Origin: JAENVU01 sp963756815
GTDB lineage: Bacteria; Actinomycetota; Acidimicrobiia; IMCC26256; JAENVU01
Assembly (NCBI GenBank): GCA_963756815.1
Contig: CAVWPR010000015.1
Span: 1 to 64,000 of the forward strand
DNA length: 64,000 nucleotides
Reading direction: 5' to 3'
Shown here: positions 26,491-36,247 of the stretch, one piece after another
Layout of the letters: every line of letters begins with the position of its first letter
Position numbering within the stretch: the stretch's first letter is position 1
Position numbers and translations under genes: made by a program
The notes under the pieces: model-generated
Database searches by the model: none
What the model was told of the DNA's origin: nothing
Seen by the model: the letters and a program-made list of their open reading frames with translations, nothing else

Positions 26491-27720
26491 CTAGGCGTCG
26501 ACCCCGGCGGGCTCACGCGGAACGCCGGCCGCGAGGAGTTGGATCAATCCCCAGCCGATCAGGCCGATGACCGCGAGGAGGAGCACCACCTTGCCGGTCG
26601 GCCGCTCCCAGGTGATCAGGACCACACCGAGCACTCCCACGAGGAGACCCCGGAGCAGGCCGACGTGGTGCCCCACCCACACGTTCACGGGCCCGATCTC
26701 GCCCACGGCGCCGCCGGCCTTCCCCGTCATGCGGTTCCACTGGCGCCGGACCGACTGTGCGGGTCGGGACGGACCCGCGAGCCACGCGATCAGCCACACG
26801 AGGATGCCGATGACCAGCACGACCTTGAACCCGCGCTGCGCGTACCGGGTGACGGTGTCGTAGATCACCGCGCCGGCCTCGTGCTTTCCGGGTCCGGGCA
26901 GCGAGTCCAGGTACAGGGTGCGGAGCAAGCCGTACCCGATCACGGCCACGACTGCCGCGATCGTGACGCCGATGCCCACCCGCACGACCGTGACGCGCTT
27001 CTTCGGCGCGATGACGATCGCGAGCCCGTAGAGGAGCAGCACGAGGATCGGCAGCACCCAGGCCAGCTTGTTCAGGATCTTCGTGTAGTCCTGGACCGAC
27101 TTGAGATCCGCAGAGTCGATGAGGACGAACCGAACGCTCACGCGGCTGACGTCGATGTTGCTCGGCAACCCCAGGCCGATCTTGTCGAGCTGCTGCGCCA
27201 CCTTCGCCGCAATGGGCCCGAGCTCCAGCACGACCTTGCCGTTGCTGTTCTTGATGTGCTTCGTGCCCTCCCCGGTGAGCGCAGCGACGATCTGGTCGTG
27301 GGCACGGCGGTTCGCGGCGTCCCACAGCTGCTGGAACTTGTCGGTACTGACCAACTTGAGCGTGGCGTTGTGCGCGAGCTGCGTGGCACCGGTTGCGATC
27401 GGCGCGGCGAGGAACTGCGCCTTGTCCGGCAGCGCCGACTTCGCGCGTCCCTGGATGTCGAGCTCCTTGACGAGCGCCACGCTCACCTTCGTGGCGATCG
27501 CCTCCTGCACCGCCGGGTCCGATGGGAGCGGCGACACCGTCTGCACGTAGCGGTCGGTGTTCAACATCAGGTTGCGGACCCAGACCGTGAGCCCTGCGAA
27601 CGGCAGCAGCAGCGATGCGACGACGATGAGCACCATCGCGGTGACGGCCCGGCCGCGGCGGCGCGGCTCGGGGCCGTCGGTCGTCGCGACATCCGTCCGC
27701 GTGTCGGTGTCCTCGGTCAT
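26491..27720 (-). CDS. Multi-spanning membrane protein of unknown function
   Basis: 409 residues from ATG (a GTG six bases upstream is also possible). One N-terminal helix (AVTAMVLIVVASLLLPFAGL) is followed by a large extracytoplasmic domain of about 180 residues rich in polar helices. Then come four to five membrane helices. This is the layout of actinobacterial integral membrane proteins in which the outer domain begins WVRNLMLNTDRYV and PLPSDPAVQEAIATKV. I know no function. Converges with a small hypothetical gene and diverges from uspA. Confidence 0.75.
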   Translation of the reverse strand: MTEDTDTRTDVATTDGPEPRRRGRAVTAMVLIVVASLLLPFAGLTVWVRNLMLNTDRYVQTVSPLPSDPAVQEAIATKVSVALVKELDIQGRAKSALPDKAQFLAAPIATGATQLAHNATLKLVSTDKFQQLWDAANRRAHDQIVAALTGEGTKHIKNSNGKVVLELGPIAAKVAQQLDKIGLGLPSNIDVSRVSVRFVLIDSADLKSVQDYTKILNKLAWVLPILVLLLYGLAIVIAPKKRVTVVRVGIGVTIAAVVAVIGYGLLRTLYLDSLPGPGKHEAGAVIYDTVTRYAQRGFKVVLVIGILVWLIAWLAGPSRPAQSVRRQWNRMTGKAGGAVGEIGPVNVWVGHHVGLLRGLLVGVLGVVLITWERPTGKVVLLLAVIGLIGWGLIQLLAAGVPREPAGVDA

Positions 27721-27859
27721 GCCCACCCCGTTCTGTCGGCCGGCCTGCTCCCCGAAACGCGCAGCCGGCTCCGACCATCATCATTGCCGGAACCGACGCG
27801 ACGAGCACGCATCGTCGGCGGGCGAGCCGTCAGCGGCCGCCATCGGTAGAGTCCCGCCC

Positions 27860-28303
27860 ATGCTGATCGCAGGGACCGACGGGTCCGAGCTGTCGACCGA
27901 AGCGCTGCGCGCCGGGCTCGCGTTGATGCCGGCGGACGAGGACGTGCTGCTCGTGACCGTCGTCGACTACGGGGACCCGACGCTCGTCGCGGGCACCGGG
28001 ATGGCCGGCGGAGTGATGACCGAGGGCGAGTTCCAGGAGCTCGACGACGCCCGCCTGTCCGAGGCGAACGCACTGCTCGGTGCGACCGCGGACGAGCTCG
28101 GGCTCACCGAGGCCGGGACGCTCGCGCTCCGGGGCGACGCCGGGCGCGCGCTCTGCGACCTGGCCTCCGAGCGCGGCGCGAGCGCAATCGTCCTCGGCAC
28201 CCGCGGGCGCGGCGGCGTCAAGCGCGCGCTCTTGGGTTCGGTCTCCGACTTCGTCGTGCGCAACGCGCCGTGCCCCGTCGTCATCACCCGTCCGCCCGAC
28301 TGA
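27860..28303 (+). CDS. Universal stress protein (UspA family)
   Basis: 147 residues, single Usp domain: MLIAGTDGSELSTEALRAGL at the N-terminus and the nucleotide-binding G-x2-G-x9-G-S pattern in GTRGRGGVKRALLGSVSDF, closing with APCPVVITRP. This motif predicts ATP binding. Such proteins support survival under starvation or hypoxia. Monocistronic; the stop codon lies inside a GC-rich hairpin (28289-28311, stem CGTCCGC/GCGGACG) that may act as terminator. Confidence 0.9.
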   Translation: MLIAGTDGSELSTEALRAGLALMPADEDVLLVTVVDYGDPTLVAGTGMAGGVMTEGEFQELDDARLSEANALLGATADELGLTEAGTLALRGDAGRALCDLASERGASAIVLGTRGRGGVKRALLGSVSDFVVRNAPCPVVITRPPD

Positions 28304-28447
28304 CGCGGACGGACGGTTGCGGGGCCGCAGGTAAGGGCGAACGGCAGCGAGACACCCATCGCGGACCGCACGACGTGCGGATGGTCCTCGATCCGCGGAA
28401 CGCCTCGGCGCGCGACCTCGTGAACGAGATCTGGCGGTCGCCTGCGC

Positions 28448-29236
28448 TCAGGCGCGGTCGAAGATGACGGCGTACCCGCCGTCGGCGCGGTAGAGCGACA
28501 GGCGGTTGCCGACGACCTCGAAGGTCTTCGCGGCCTCGAGCGCAGCGGTGTAGTGCTGCGCCTGTTGGTCGACCGCGGGATCGGCGCACGCCATCAGCGT
28601 CGCCGCCAGCGGGCCGATCGTGATCGCGGTTCCCTGCACCTTCGACGGCCCGTTGAAGGTGTTGCACCCCGAGCTCCCGTTGACGGTGTCCGCCGAGAAC
28701 GTCGCGGTCAGCGGCTGGTCGCCCGTGGGGCTGGTGAGCGCGGTGCCCGTGTACAGCGTCGTGACGTTCCAGTCGCCGGCGATCGCCTCGGCACCCGACG
28801 GCGCGGTCTCGTAGGTGAGCAACGTCTTGCCGTCGACGTCCTTCAGGGTGAGCGTCGAGCCGGAGCGGGTGAAGGACGCGACCTTCGGCAGGCGCCCGAG
28901 GTAGGCCTGCTCGATCGCGCTCAGCGGCGCCGGGCATGCGATCTTCGTCGACGCGATGTCCTTGCCGACGGTGAGCGAGTCGCCGTCCTGCGTGAACGAC
29001 GTGTGGTACGTGTTGCAGCCGCTGTGGCCGGACAGCCGGCCGCCGGCGAAGCTCGCGGTCACGGTGACGCGGGTCAGACCGGGCACGGCCGGCGTCATGG
29101 ACGTGAGCACCCAGTCGGTGCCGTCGATCGACGCCGTGCGCGCGGTGCCCCCGGAGGAACCGCCACTGCTGCCGCACGCCGCCAGCGCGACGAGCAACGC
29201 GAGCAGGGTCGTGACGCGCACGGAGCGCTTCATCAT
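28448..29236 (-). CDS. Lipoprotein with two META domains
   Basis: 262 residues. Signal peptide with lipobox LAACGSS, so it is lipid-anchored outside the membrane. Two HslJ/META-type repeats follow: first ASIDGTDWVLTSM to SGHSGCNTYHTSF, second AIAGDWNVTTLY to NGSSGCNTFNG and the closing MACADPA. The GCNTY/GCNTF turn is the hallmark of each. META domains are found in heat-shock or antibiotic-stress lipoproteins but have no established enzyme activity. ATG at 29236 (MMKRS) is chosen; a second ATG is three bases on. Confidence 0.85.
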   Translation of the reverse strand: MMKRSVRVTTLLALLVALAACGSSGGSSGGTARTASIDGTDWVLTSMTPAVPGLTRVTVTASFAGGRLSGHSGCNTYHTSFTQDGDSLTVGKDIASTKIACPAPLSAIEQAYLGRLPKVASFTRSGSTLTLKDVDGKTLLTYETAPSGAEAIAGDWNVTTLYTGTALTSPTGDQPLTATFSADTVNGSSGCNTFNGPSKVQGTAITIGPLAATLMACADPAVDQQAQHYTAALEAAKTFEVVGNRLSLYRADGGYAVIFDRA

Positions 29237-29354
29237 GAGCGTGCCCTTCGATCGACGACGCCTCGCTGCGAGCGTCGGTGCGGCGAGCCTATGGCGGTGC
29301 TGCATCGCGAACCGAAGCCGCGGCGCGACGCGGACGCGGTGCCAGACTCGACGC

Positions 29355-31728
29355 GTGCAGGCAGAGCGGCGGCGCGGATTCGGCCACGCCGACGAGCGCC
29401 CGTACCGACGCCTCACGGGCGATGCCATTCGGCTCGCGCTCGCCGCGATCGTCGTCGTGCTCACCGCGGTCCGTAGCGGAGCGTCGTCGTCGTCGCAGCG
29501 CGCGCTCGACGCCTTCCTGCGAGACCCTGCCCGATGCCTTCGACGGCGCGTGCACCGCGCTGCTCGCCTTCGGATCGCTGTGGGCCGTCGGCCTCGCGCT
29601 CGCGGCGGCGCTCGGCGCGCGCCGATGGCGGCTCGCGGCCATGCTGGGCGCCGCGGGAGTGCTCGCGTGGTGGATCGCGCGAGTGATGGCCTTCGTCGAT
29701 GACGGAGCCGGGTTCTTCTCCGCCGTGACCGACGCGTTCAGCGGCAAGGACACGGCGCCGTACCCCACGGTTCGGCTCGCCGTGCTGGCCGCGGTCGTCC
29801 TCACGGCCGCGCCGTTCGTCTCGCGGCCGACTCGTCGGATCGGCCAACTTCTCCTCGTGCTGCTCGTACCCGCATCCGTCATGCTCGACGCCGCCGACGT
29901 CAACGCCGCCGTCGCGGGCATCGCCATCGGCTGGGGGATCGCCGCCGCCCTGCACCTCGCGTTCGGCTCCCCCGCAGGTCGGCCCACGACTGCCCACATC
30001 GAGAGGGCGCTCGCCGAGCTCAACGCGCCGGTCCGCGACCTGACGCTGACCCCCGACCAGCCGCGCGGTTCGACCCTCGCGACCGCTTGCCTCACCGACG
30101 GCCAAGCGATCGGCGTGCGTGTCTACGGGCGGGACGCTGCGGACACGCAGCTCGTCGCCAAGGCGTGGCGCACGGTGGCCTACAAGGACTCCGGGCCCAC
30201 GTGGACGACCACGCGGCTCCAGCAGGTGGAGCACGAGGCCCTCTGTCTCTACGCCGCGCACGACGCGGAGGTCCCGGTCCCACGGATCGTCGCCGCGGGC
30301 GTCGCGGGCCCATCCGCAGCCCTGATCGCCTCCGTCCAGCCGGGCGGCGTCACGTTGTCTGACCTCGATGCCGGAACCGGGGGCGCGTGGGCGCCGGCGC
30401 TGTGGCACGCGGCCGTGCGGATGTGGGAGGCCCGCATCGTCCACGGCGCGCTCGATGCCGACCACGTCGTCGTCGACGGCGAGGCGGTCACCATCGTCGA
30501 CTTCGACCGCGGCGAGATCTCGGCCTCACCCGACGCGATCGCCCAGGATCGTGCGCAGGCGCTGGTCACGACCGCGCTGCTGCTCGGCGCGGCGCCGGCC
30601 GTCGAGCTGGCCGTGAGTGCAGTCGACCCCGAAGGCGTGCGCGACCTCGCGCGCTACCTCACCAAGCCGGCGCTGACACCGAAGACCCGCGACCGCTTGC
30701 GCACCACGAAAGGCCTGCTCGACGAGATCAGCGGACTTCTCGCGGATCACATCGACGGTGGCGTCGTCCGCCCCGTCGAGCTGCGCCGCGTGAGCCCGAT
30801 GACGTTGGTCACGATCGCCGCCCTCCTCTTCGCGCTGTGGATCATCCTCGGCCAGGTCGGCAGCCTCTCGGAGCTCTGGGCCACGCTGAAGACGGCCGAC
30901 TGGCCGTGGCTCGTCCTCGGGTTCACGCTCGCGCAGCTCACCGCCGTCGCGTTCGCGTTCACCACGATCGGCTCGGTACCCCAGGTCATCCCACTCGTTC
31001 CCGCGATCGTGCTGCAGATGGCGGTGTCGTTCGTGAACCTCGTCGCACCGACGGGGGCGGCGTCCACCATCATGAACATCCGGTTCCTGCAGAAGCAGGG
31101 CGTGGAGGTCGGCGCCGCGACCTCGTCCGGCGTGCTCGTCGGGCTCTCCGGGACGATCACGCAGTTCGGGCTCTTCGTTCTGACGGCGTTCGCGGTCGGG
31201 GAGCAGGGCAGCCTCTCCCAACTCGGCGGTGGCGACCGCGACGACGGCGCGCTCATCGTGATCGGCGTGTTCGTGGTCGCCGCCGTTGCCGGCGTCGTGC
31301 TCGCGATACCGGCGCTGCGCCGGTTCACACGCTCGAAGGTGTGGCCGCAGGTGAAGAGCGCGGGCCGCAACATCTGGGGCATCCTCACGACGCCGCGCCA
31401 GCTGGGCCTGGTGCTCGGCGGCAGCGTCGCCGCGCAGCTCCTCTACTCCTTCTGCCTCTGGTCCTGCCTGCACGCGTACGGTGGCAGTCTCAGCCTCGGC
31501 GAGATCGTGTTCGTCAACACGTCCGCGTCGTTCCTGGCGAGCCTCATCCCTGCACCCGGCGGTATCGGGATCATGGAGGCTGCTCTCGTCGGTGCGCTCA
31601 CCGCGTTCGGCGTCCCGAGCGAGATCGCGGTGGCGACCGCGGTGACGCACCGGCTGTTCACCACCTACCTGCCGCCGCTCTGGGGCAGCTACGCCACGAA
31701 GTGGCTCGTCGGTCGCGGGTACCTGTAG
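29355..31728 (+). CDS. Pseudo-PAP2 / pseudokinase / flippase fusion, copy 1, frameshifted
   Basis: About 790 residues. Start is GTG at 29355; an extra C near 29524 (GAC-C-CTG) separates the first 56 residues from the rest. Order: N-terminal PAP2-like membrane part in which the PSGH motif reads YPTVRLA and the final catalytic His is absent; a kinase-like middle with AKAWR (Lys), QQVEHEALCL (Glu), HGALDADHVVV (catalytic Asp lost, HGA instead of HGD) and DFDRG; and a C-terminal flippase (UPF0104/AglD-like) ending SLIPAPGGIGIMEAALVG. About eight helices in that last part. A paralogue lies at 59211-61598. Likely a lipid or lipid-linked sugar translocase with regulatory domains. Confidence 0.75.
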
Positions 31729-31808
31729 CGCGCCGCTTGCTGACGCACCCGACGGCCGTGCATTAGGTTGCCCTGCGCCCAATCTTCCTAGGGGTAGGAG
31801 TACCCAGC

Positions 31809-32204
31809 ATGCTCGCAAGCGATTTCGGCACCGGTCAGGTCTTCCTGTCGATGCTCTGGTTCTTCCTGTTCTTCATCTGGATCTGGCTGCTCATCACGGT
31901 CTTCGCGGACATCTTCCGCAGCCACGACATGGGTGGCTTCGCGAAGTTCCTGTGGGTGATCTTCGTGATCTTCCTGCCGTACCTCGGCGTGTTCGTCTAC
32001 CTCATCGCACGTGGTCACAAGATGAGCGAGCACGCGATGCAGGCCGCGCAACAGCAGGACGCCGCCGCGCGTGCGTACATCCAGCAGGCCGCGGGCACCA
32101 GCGCGAGCCCGGCCGACGAGCTGGCACGTCTCGCCGACTTGAAGAGCCAGGGCGTGATCACCGACGCCGAGTTCGCCCAGATGAAGGCCAAGATCGTCAG
32201 CTGA
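31809..32204 (+). CDS. Membrane protein with C-terminal SHOCT domain
   Basis: 131 residues. Two hydrophobic helices (VFLSMLWFFLFFIWIWLLITVF and FLWVIFVIFLPYLGVFVYLI) of the PLDc_N type are followed by a short coiled region and a SHOCT domain, DELARLADLKSQGVITDAEF then AQMKAKIVS. SHOCT modules mediate oligomer contacts. A taggggtaggag stretch before the ATG may contain the ribosome site. Regulation and partner unknown. A 9-base stem hairpin just after the stop (32225-32257) could end transcription. Confidence 0.85.
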   Translation: MLASDFGTGQVFLSMLWFFLFFIWIWLLITVFADIFRSHDMGGFAKFLWVIFVIFLPYLGVFVYLIARGHKMSEHAMQAAQQQDAAARAYIQQAAGTSASPADELARLADLKSQGVITDAEFAQMKAKIVS

Positions 32205-32224
32205 CCCGTTCCACCCCGCGGCGT

Positions 32225-32257
32225 CCGCCGGAGTCGTCAGACCGACGGCTCCGGCGG
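32225..32257. terminator. Hairpin between converging genes
   Basis: Perfect stem CCGCCGGAG / CTCCGGCGG with a 15-base loop. It lies 21 bases after the SHOCT gene stop and covers the last bases of the converging YihY gene. No T-run follows; a bidirectional terminator is inferred from position. Confidence 0.4.
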
Positions 32258-33263
32258 GTGTCCGGCCAACCGGTCCTCGAGGTCGATGGGTGCGGGGACC
32301 GAGCGTCCGGCCCGTTCCTCGGATCGGTACCAGAACGCGGCGTTGAGCGAGATCGCCGCCGAGACGATGCGACCGAGGATGTAGGCCCACAGCAACAACG
32401 CGAGCGACGTCCCGATCGCGCCGTAGGTGTCGGACTTCCGCTCGATCGAGCCCGCGAAGTAGAACACCGTCGCCGCCTGCAGGCCCGTCGTGCCGACTGC
32501 CACCAGCGCCGCTCCCGGCGCCAGCGCCCACCACGGACACTCGGCGTGGGGCAGCAGCCGAGACGTGAACAGGTACAGCCCGAAGACCAACCCCATCGAC
32601 AGCAGCAGCGAGAGGATCCCGAGCAGCAGCGACTGCTGCCGGATCCATGCGATCCCCCCGCCCACGAGGAGCTGGGTCGACACCAGCCCGATGGCGAGCG
32701 CCGCCGCCGCGTTCGAGCTCGAGAGCTTGGGCACCGGCACGCGCCACACCAGGCCGTGGGTGATCCGCAGGACCTTCACGAGCGCGCGGGCGGCGAGGAA
32801 CATCGCGAAGCCGCTCACGCAGATCGCCCAGACGCGGTTCCACGTGTCGAGATTCGCCGCGCTCGCGAAGGTGCGTGCCATCAGGCCGCTGACACCCACC
32901 GAGCGCGCCAGATCCGTGGGATCCTCGGACGACGCGCCGGCGGCGAGCCCGAACGTGACCACGCAGAAGAAGACGTACGGCACGAGGAAGAGGAACGCCC
33001 GGAAGGCGATCGCGGCCGAGAGCACGCCGCCGCCGGCCGCGTTGTCGCGTTCGAACGCCCGGAACGCCGTGTCGATCGGACCCGAGCTGGGACGCGCATC
33101 CTCGAGCCGGTGGTAGGTCGAGGTGATCTGGTGCTCGACGCGCTCGGCGGCCGGCGGCGATGCGGCTGCGCTTGGTCGCCGAGTCGGCGGCGGTCTCGGC
33201 TCCGCTCGCCGCATCGTCGGGCACCGCGTCCGCGGTCACCGGGTCGTCGGGCACGGCGGGCAT
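32237..33263 (-). CDS. YihY/BrkB-family membrane protein, frameshifted
   Basis: About 342 residues with six membrane helices. A disordered acidic N-terminus (MPAVPDDPVTADAVPDD) precedes one extra G near 33150 (GCC-GG-CCG); downstream the family segments are GPIDTAFRAFERDN, IAFRAFLFLVPY, LSSSNAAAALAIGLV and GTSLALLLWAYILGRI. YihY (formerly mis-called RNase BN) proteins are inner-membrane proteins of unknown transport role. A second member sits at the right edge of the window. A PPOX protein gene starts upstream on the same strand with 20 bases between. Confidence 0.85.
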
Positions 33264-33283
33264 CGTAGGGGTGCGGCGCAGGG

Positions 33284-33739
33284 TCAGCGGAGCGGGACCC
33301 CGCTCACGATTCGGCGGCCGGAGACGAACTCGGTCCGGATCCGCACCACGTGGCCCCGCGTGCCGTGGGCCCATGCCCGTACCGGCAGTGGCTCGAGCCG
33401 ACTCAGCTCGATCGGACGCAACTCCGTCGCCTTGCCGACGAACATGACGCTCCAACCGAGGTGACCCGCCGCGTCGAAGTCGTCGACCTGGAACGCGACC
33501 ACGGACTCCTTCAACGCGGCGTCGAGCTTGGTCCCGGCCGAGGTTCGGAACACGACGTCGCGTCCGATCAGGCAGAAGTTCACCGGGAACACCGCGGGCA
33601 ACGCGCCCACGGTCACCGCCACGCGCCCGATCGGGCGGCGAGCCGCGAGATCCAGGGCCTCCGCCTCGGTCAGCAGCTCGAGCCCCTCCTCGACGAGTGC
33701 TCCCGGGTGGAGGCGCTCCGGTGGCCGCGTGTCCGCCAT
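33284..33739 (-). CDS. PPOX-class flavin/F420-binding protein
   Basis: 151 residues. LTEAEALDLAARRPIGRVAV followed by AVFPVNFCLIGRDVVFRTS and TKLDAALKESVVAFQVDDFD is the split-barrel of small nitroreductase-like PPOX proteins (deazaflavin or FMN dependent). SVMFVGKATEL completes the barrel. ATG at 33739 precedes ADTRPPERLHPG. It may be co-transcribed with the YihY gene downstream. The substrate is unknown. Confidence 0.8.
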   Translation of the reverse strand: MADTRPPERLHPGALVEEGLELLTEAEALDLAARRPIGRVAVTVGALPAVFPVNFCLIGRDVVFRTSAGTKLDAALKESVVAFQVDDFDAAGHLGWSVMFVGKATELRPIELSRLEPLPVRAWAHGTRGHVVRIRTEFVSGRRIVSGVPLR

Positions 33740-33850
33740 CGCGCCACGATCCACCGGCAGGACCCTTCGCGACCAGGGTCGAAGGTCACAGCCCGGTCCG
33801 CGACCGTGGTCCCGATATCGTGCCTCGCTCCGCGAACGGAAGACCCCACG

Positions 33851-35182
33851 ATGACCGATGCAGCGCTCATCGACGCCGCGACGAAGATCTACATCTACGG
33901 CTACCCCCTGCTCGACAACCTGAGCGAGATCGCCAAGATGCCGGCCGGTACCGCCACCCTCGCCGAAGGGCGGCCGGTCCCGTACAACACGTTCTTCCCG
34001 GCGCGGGCACTGCTCGACCCGTCCGCGAAATTCGTCTCACCCAACAACGACACTCTGTACCTGCTCGCGCCGTTGGACCTGAGCGGTGGCCCGGTTGCGC
34101 TCCACGTCCCCGACACCGCCGACCGCTACTACGTGCTCCAGTTCGTCGACGCCTGGACGAACAACTTCACCTACATCGGCCGGCGCGCGACCGGGACCGC
34201 GGCGGGCGACTACCTACTGGTCCCGCCGGGATGGTCGGGCGCCGCCGACCCCGACGGCGCCACCACGGTCGAGGTCCCGTCCACCGTCGCGGTGATCGTC
34301 GGTCGGATCCAGGTCGACGGCGAGGCCGACCTCGCCGCGGTCCACGCACTCCAGGATCAGTTCACGCTCACGGCCGCGGTACCCGACGGCGAACTCGCCG
34401 GCATTCCGGCCCCGGGCCCGGACGTCGCCGACGATCTCGTCGAGTGGGAACGCCTCCGCCTCGCGCTCGCCGCCTTCCCGCCCCCGGCCGGTGACGCCGA
34501 GTTCGTCGCGATGGCCGAGCGCCTCGGGCTCACCGGTTCGTCACCGCTCGTCGAGCTCGACCCGGAGGTCGCCGACTCCCTGCGCCAGGGCGCGGAGACG
34601 GGCCGGGCGACGATCGAGCAGATCGCCGGCGGCGGCAACGCCGTCGGCTGGGTCAGCGCGATGCACTACTTCGACTACAACCTCGACCGTTGCGGCCTCG
34701 GCACCATCGACTCGCCGCAGTGGAAGATCGCCGACCGGACCACGGCCTACGTGACGCGCGCCGTCGCCGCACGCGCCGGTCTCTGGGGCAACCACGGATA
34801 CGAGGCCGACTACGAGATCATCTGGACCGACGACCGCGGCGACCGGCTCGACGGCGCCCACCGCTACGAGGTGACGTTCTCGCCGGAGCCGCCGGCAGAC
34901 GCGTTCTGGTCGCTGACGATGTACGACGTGCCGGACTTCTACCTCGTCGCGAACCCGATCGGGCGGTACTCGATCGGCGACCGCACGCCGGGGCTCGTCG
35001 TGGCCGACGACGGCTCCGTGACGGTGTTCCTGCAGGCGACGTCGCCGGGCGCGGGCCGCGCATCGAACTGGCTCCCGACGCCGGCGAGCGGCGCGTTCCG
35101 ACCCATCCTCCGCATGTACCAACCAGGCGCCGCGATCCAGGACGGTAGCTACACCTTCCCGCAGATCCGCCGCGTCGGCTGA
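33851..35182 (+). CDS. DUF1254/DUF1214 protein
   Basis: 443 residues, intact. The N-terminal DUF1254 block includes ATKIYIYGYPLLDN, PNNDTLYLLAPLDLSGGPV and DRYYVLQFVDAWTNNF. The C-terminal DUF1214 block includes FSPEPPADAFWSLTMYDVPDFYL and ASNWLPTPASGAFRPILRMY. These two-domain proteins are widespread in environmental bacteria, often exported; this copy has no signal peptide. Function is not established. It converges on a PhyH dioxygenase with nine bases between stops. Confidence 0.9.
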   Translation: MTDAALIDAATKIYIYGYPLLDNLSEIAKMPAGTATLAEGRPVPYNTFFPARALLDPSAKFVSPNNDTLYLLAPLDLSGGPVALHVPDTADRYYVLQFVDAWTNNFTYIGRRATGTAAGDYLLVPPGWSGAADPDGATTVEVPSTVAVIVGRIQVDGEADLAAVHALQDQFTLTAAVPDGELAGIPAPGPDVADDLVEWERLRLALAAFPPPAGDAEFVAMAERLGLTGSSPLVELDPEVADSLRQGAETGRATIEQIAGGGNAVGWVSAMHYFDYNLDRCGLGTIDSPQWKIADRTTAYVTRAVAARAGLWGNHGYEADYEIIWTDDRGDRLDGAHRYEVTFSPEPPADAFWSLTMYDVPDFYLVANPIGRYSIGDRTPGLVVADDGSVTVFLQATSPGAGRASNWLPTPASGAFRPILRMYQPGAAIQDGSYTFPQIRRVG

Positions 35183-35191
35183 TCGCGGCGG

Positions 35192-36076
35192 TCAGGCGCG
35201 CGGCGTCGGCGTCGCGCCGGTGTTGGCGACCACCGGGAGCTCGTCGAACTCCGCAGCCGGCAACGGGGGGATCGGAACGTCGGCCGGGCGGGGCCACGCG
35301 ATCGGCGTCACGTCACCGTCGATGACGGCACCCACCTCGATGCCACTGCGCTCGACCGCGAAGTGGGGGAAGGCGTAGCCGCGCGTGCTGCCGTCCGGGA
35401 AGTAGATCATCGTCTGCACCGCCCGGTCCCGGTCGGTGCGATTCGCACTCGCGAAGTGCACGGTCAGGCCGTGATGGAACGCGACACCTCCCCTCGGGAC
35501 CTCGACGAGCACTGGCTCCAGATCGGCGATCTCCGGATCGGTGAGGATGTCCTCGGGCTCGCCGAAGAAGATGTTCACGAACTTCCGAAGTCCGATCGCA
35601 TGGCTGCCGGGCAGATAGGACATCGCGCCGCTCGCGGTCGTCGATCCCTCGAATGGGATCCATGCCGTGACCGACGCGGTCTCCAGGATCGGCCAGTACG
35701 GATGGTCCTGGTGCGGGTCGGTCACGCGTCCGCCGGCGCGCTTGTACAGCGCCTGGTCGTGCCAGAGGCGAACGGCTTCGACGCCGAGCAGCTCCGCGGC
35801 AGCCTGACCGACCCGGGGGTGGAACACGAGCGGCGCGACGTCGGGATGATCCTCCCAGAGGTTCATGCACTGCACGAACGACTGTTGGTAGCGGCTCTTC
35901 TGCTCGAGCGGCGTGGTGTCGTGGCGGGTCCGATCCTCGACGGCCGCGGTCACGGCGTCGCCGTACCGGTCGAGCTCGGCTGCGGTGAGCAGGTCCGGAA
36001 CGACGACGAAGCCGTCGCGCTCGAAGGTGCGCACCAGCTCCTCGTCGAGGAGGCGATCCGGTGTGGTCGTGGTCAT
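35192..36076 (-). CDS. Phytanoyl-CoA dioxygenase (PhyH) family protein
   Basis: 294 residues, Fe(II)/2-oxoglutarate oxygenase. Iron ligands His122-x-Asp124 in VTDPHQDHPYW and His207 in GLTVHFASANRT, with Arg213 as the probable 2-oxoglutarate contact. MSYLPGSHAIG is the typical PhyH segment. Members hydroxylate acyl-CoAs, ectoine or secondary metabolites; the target is not evident. The ATG at 36076 is followed by four Thr codons. Converges with the DUF1254/1214 gene. Confidence 0.88.
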   Translation of the reverse strand: MTTTTPDRLLDEELVRTFERDGFVVVPDLLTAAELDRYGDAVTAAVEDRTRHDTTPLEQKSRYQQSFVQCMNLWEDHPDVAPLVFHPRVGQAAAELLGVEAVRLWHDQALYKRAGGRVTDPHQDHPYWPILETASVTAWIPFEGSTTASGAMSYLPGSHAIGLRKFVNIFFGEPEDILTDPEIADLEPVLVEVPRGGVAFHHGLTVHFASANRTDRDRAVQTMIYFPDGSTRGYAFPHFAVERSGIEVGAVIDGDVTPIAWPRPADVPIPPLPAAEFDELPVVANTGATPTPRA

Positions 36077-36247
36077 GTCGCCGTGCTCTCCCGCGGCTGG
36101 CTCGAGGGAACCGCACGAGCGTACCGGCCTCGCGTACCACCCGCGCGAGGCGTTCGGTCGTCCGACACGTCCGCCGGCGTCGGCGCCGCTCGACGTCGGT
36201 ACCGATGCGAGTGACAGCGTCGATCACGGCGCGCGAGGCTCCCGCCC

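Noticed and set aside
36077..36247. Possible gene between PhyH and GH172
   Set aside because: Open frames here are short, Arg-rich shadows without a start signal; a promoter region is the simpler reading.
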